64,000 nt of DNA from Agrypnia vestita. Lineage: Eukaryota > Arthropoda > Insecta > Trichoptera > Phryganeidae. A program made the position numbers and the translations under genes. The DNA is taken from NCBI GenBank assembly GCA_016648135.1, contig JADDOH010003983.1, forward strand, positions 111,755-175,754, in the 5' to 3' direction. Of the stretch, positions 63,706-64,000 are shown in pieces. Under the pieces are notes generated by a model that saw only the letters and a list, made by a program, of their open reading frames with translations, ran no database searches and was not told the origin of the DNA. Numbering within the stretch: the stretch's first letter is position 1; each line of letters begins with the position of its first letter.

Positions 63706-64000
63706 CAGTGGTTCCCAAACTATCGGTCGCGACCCACTAGTGGGTCGCGAGCGAATATTAGGTGGGTCGCAGCACAACACCGCGCAACACGTCTCGTCCG
63801 GGTCATGTCATGTTTATTATAGAAAACGAATTGCAACCAAATGTCAATGTAGTGCCTGCATCGTCACTCATTTAACAGAGTTGAAAAATAACTTTAACGC
63901 TTACTTCGAAGAAGGGATGAAACAGTTCGACAGGATAAACTGTATTTGTAATCCATTTCAAGACAACGTACTGACTGAAATGTCAACAAAAGCGAGTGAA
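63706..64000 (+). mobile_element. hAT deletion derivative (copy 2), cut by window end
   Basis: CAGTGGTTCCCAAACTATCG, GCGACCCACTAGTGGGTCGC, then the same direct joint into the transposase C-terminal part as in 56121-57576. The protein reads LTELKNNFNAYFEEGMKQFD, RINCICNPFQDNVLTEMSTK, ASE to the window edge. It keeps about 20 residues (CICNPF region) that copy 1 has lost, so it is the better copy of this part. The right end lies outside. Confidence 0.85.

Overview
The window looks like euchromatic, AT-rich insect DNA, most probably from a moth or butterfly. This is an inference from the repeat content: a cecropia-type mariner, short Helitrons beginning TCTATACTAATA or similar and ending in a hairpin plus CTAG, tRNA-headed SINEs, many 5'-truncated LINE tails, and Penelope-like elements. 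No bacterial-type gene, operon, rRNA or CRISPR array is present, and no complete host protein-coding gene is visible. The only convincing host gene signal is a GC-rich promoter and 5' exon at about 39.1-40.05 kb on the + strand. It has a TATA box, a short N-terminal reading frame (MATEKLLSDI...) and a perfect AG|GTGAGT splice donor. Everything to its right would then be first-intron sequence unless further exons are hidden; one weak candidate lies near 59.47 kb.

Almost all other recognisable content is mobile DNA. 0-13 kb: hairpin (foldback) repeats, LINE 3' tails, a Penelope-like element (PLE) with a GIY-YIG endonuclease remnant and a hammerhead-like ribozyme, and a Helitron. 13-23 kb: sparse, with foldback repeats, one LINE tail, a second Helitron, a body-less PLE footprint with a 13-bp target duplication, and a SINE. 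23.5-26.2 kb: two copies of one GC-rich hAT-type MITE, each with a perfect 8-bp target duplication. 26-37 kb: LINE remnants, foldback repeats, a tRNA-like sequence and a cluster of three related repeats. 37.45-38.57 kb: an internally deleted, frameshifted mariner with TA duplications. 38.9-40.1 kb: a MITE next to the gene promoter. 41-50 kb: a TIR element carrying a LINE insertion, tandem duplications and a run of four LINE tails in one orientation. 50-52 kb: a degraded hAT-like element. 52-64 kb: a dense nest of LINE tails, two PLE remnants, a hAT deletion derivative containing a PLE that itself contains a SINE, a solo LTR, MITEs, and a second copy of the same hAT derivative cut by the window end.

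The most interesting system is the PLE group. At six places the element end carries CTGANGA, a stem II hairpin and GAAAC followed by ACATGT, the conserved layout of a hammerhead ribozyme. The stem sequence changes between families while pairing is kept. Two of these motifs lie 3' of recognisable or partial GIY-YIG endonuclease reading frames, and a third lies 3' of a short matching C-terminal tail. All six carry one extra A before stem II, which departs from the textbook core.
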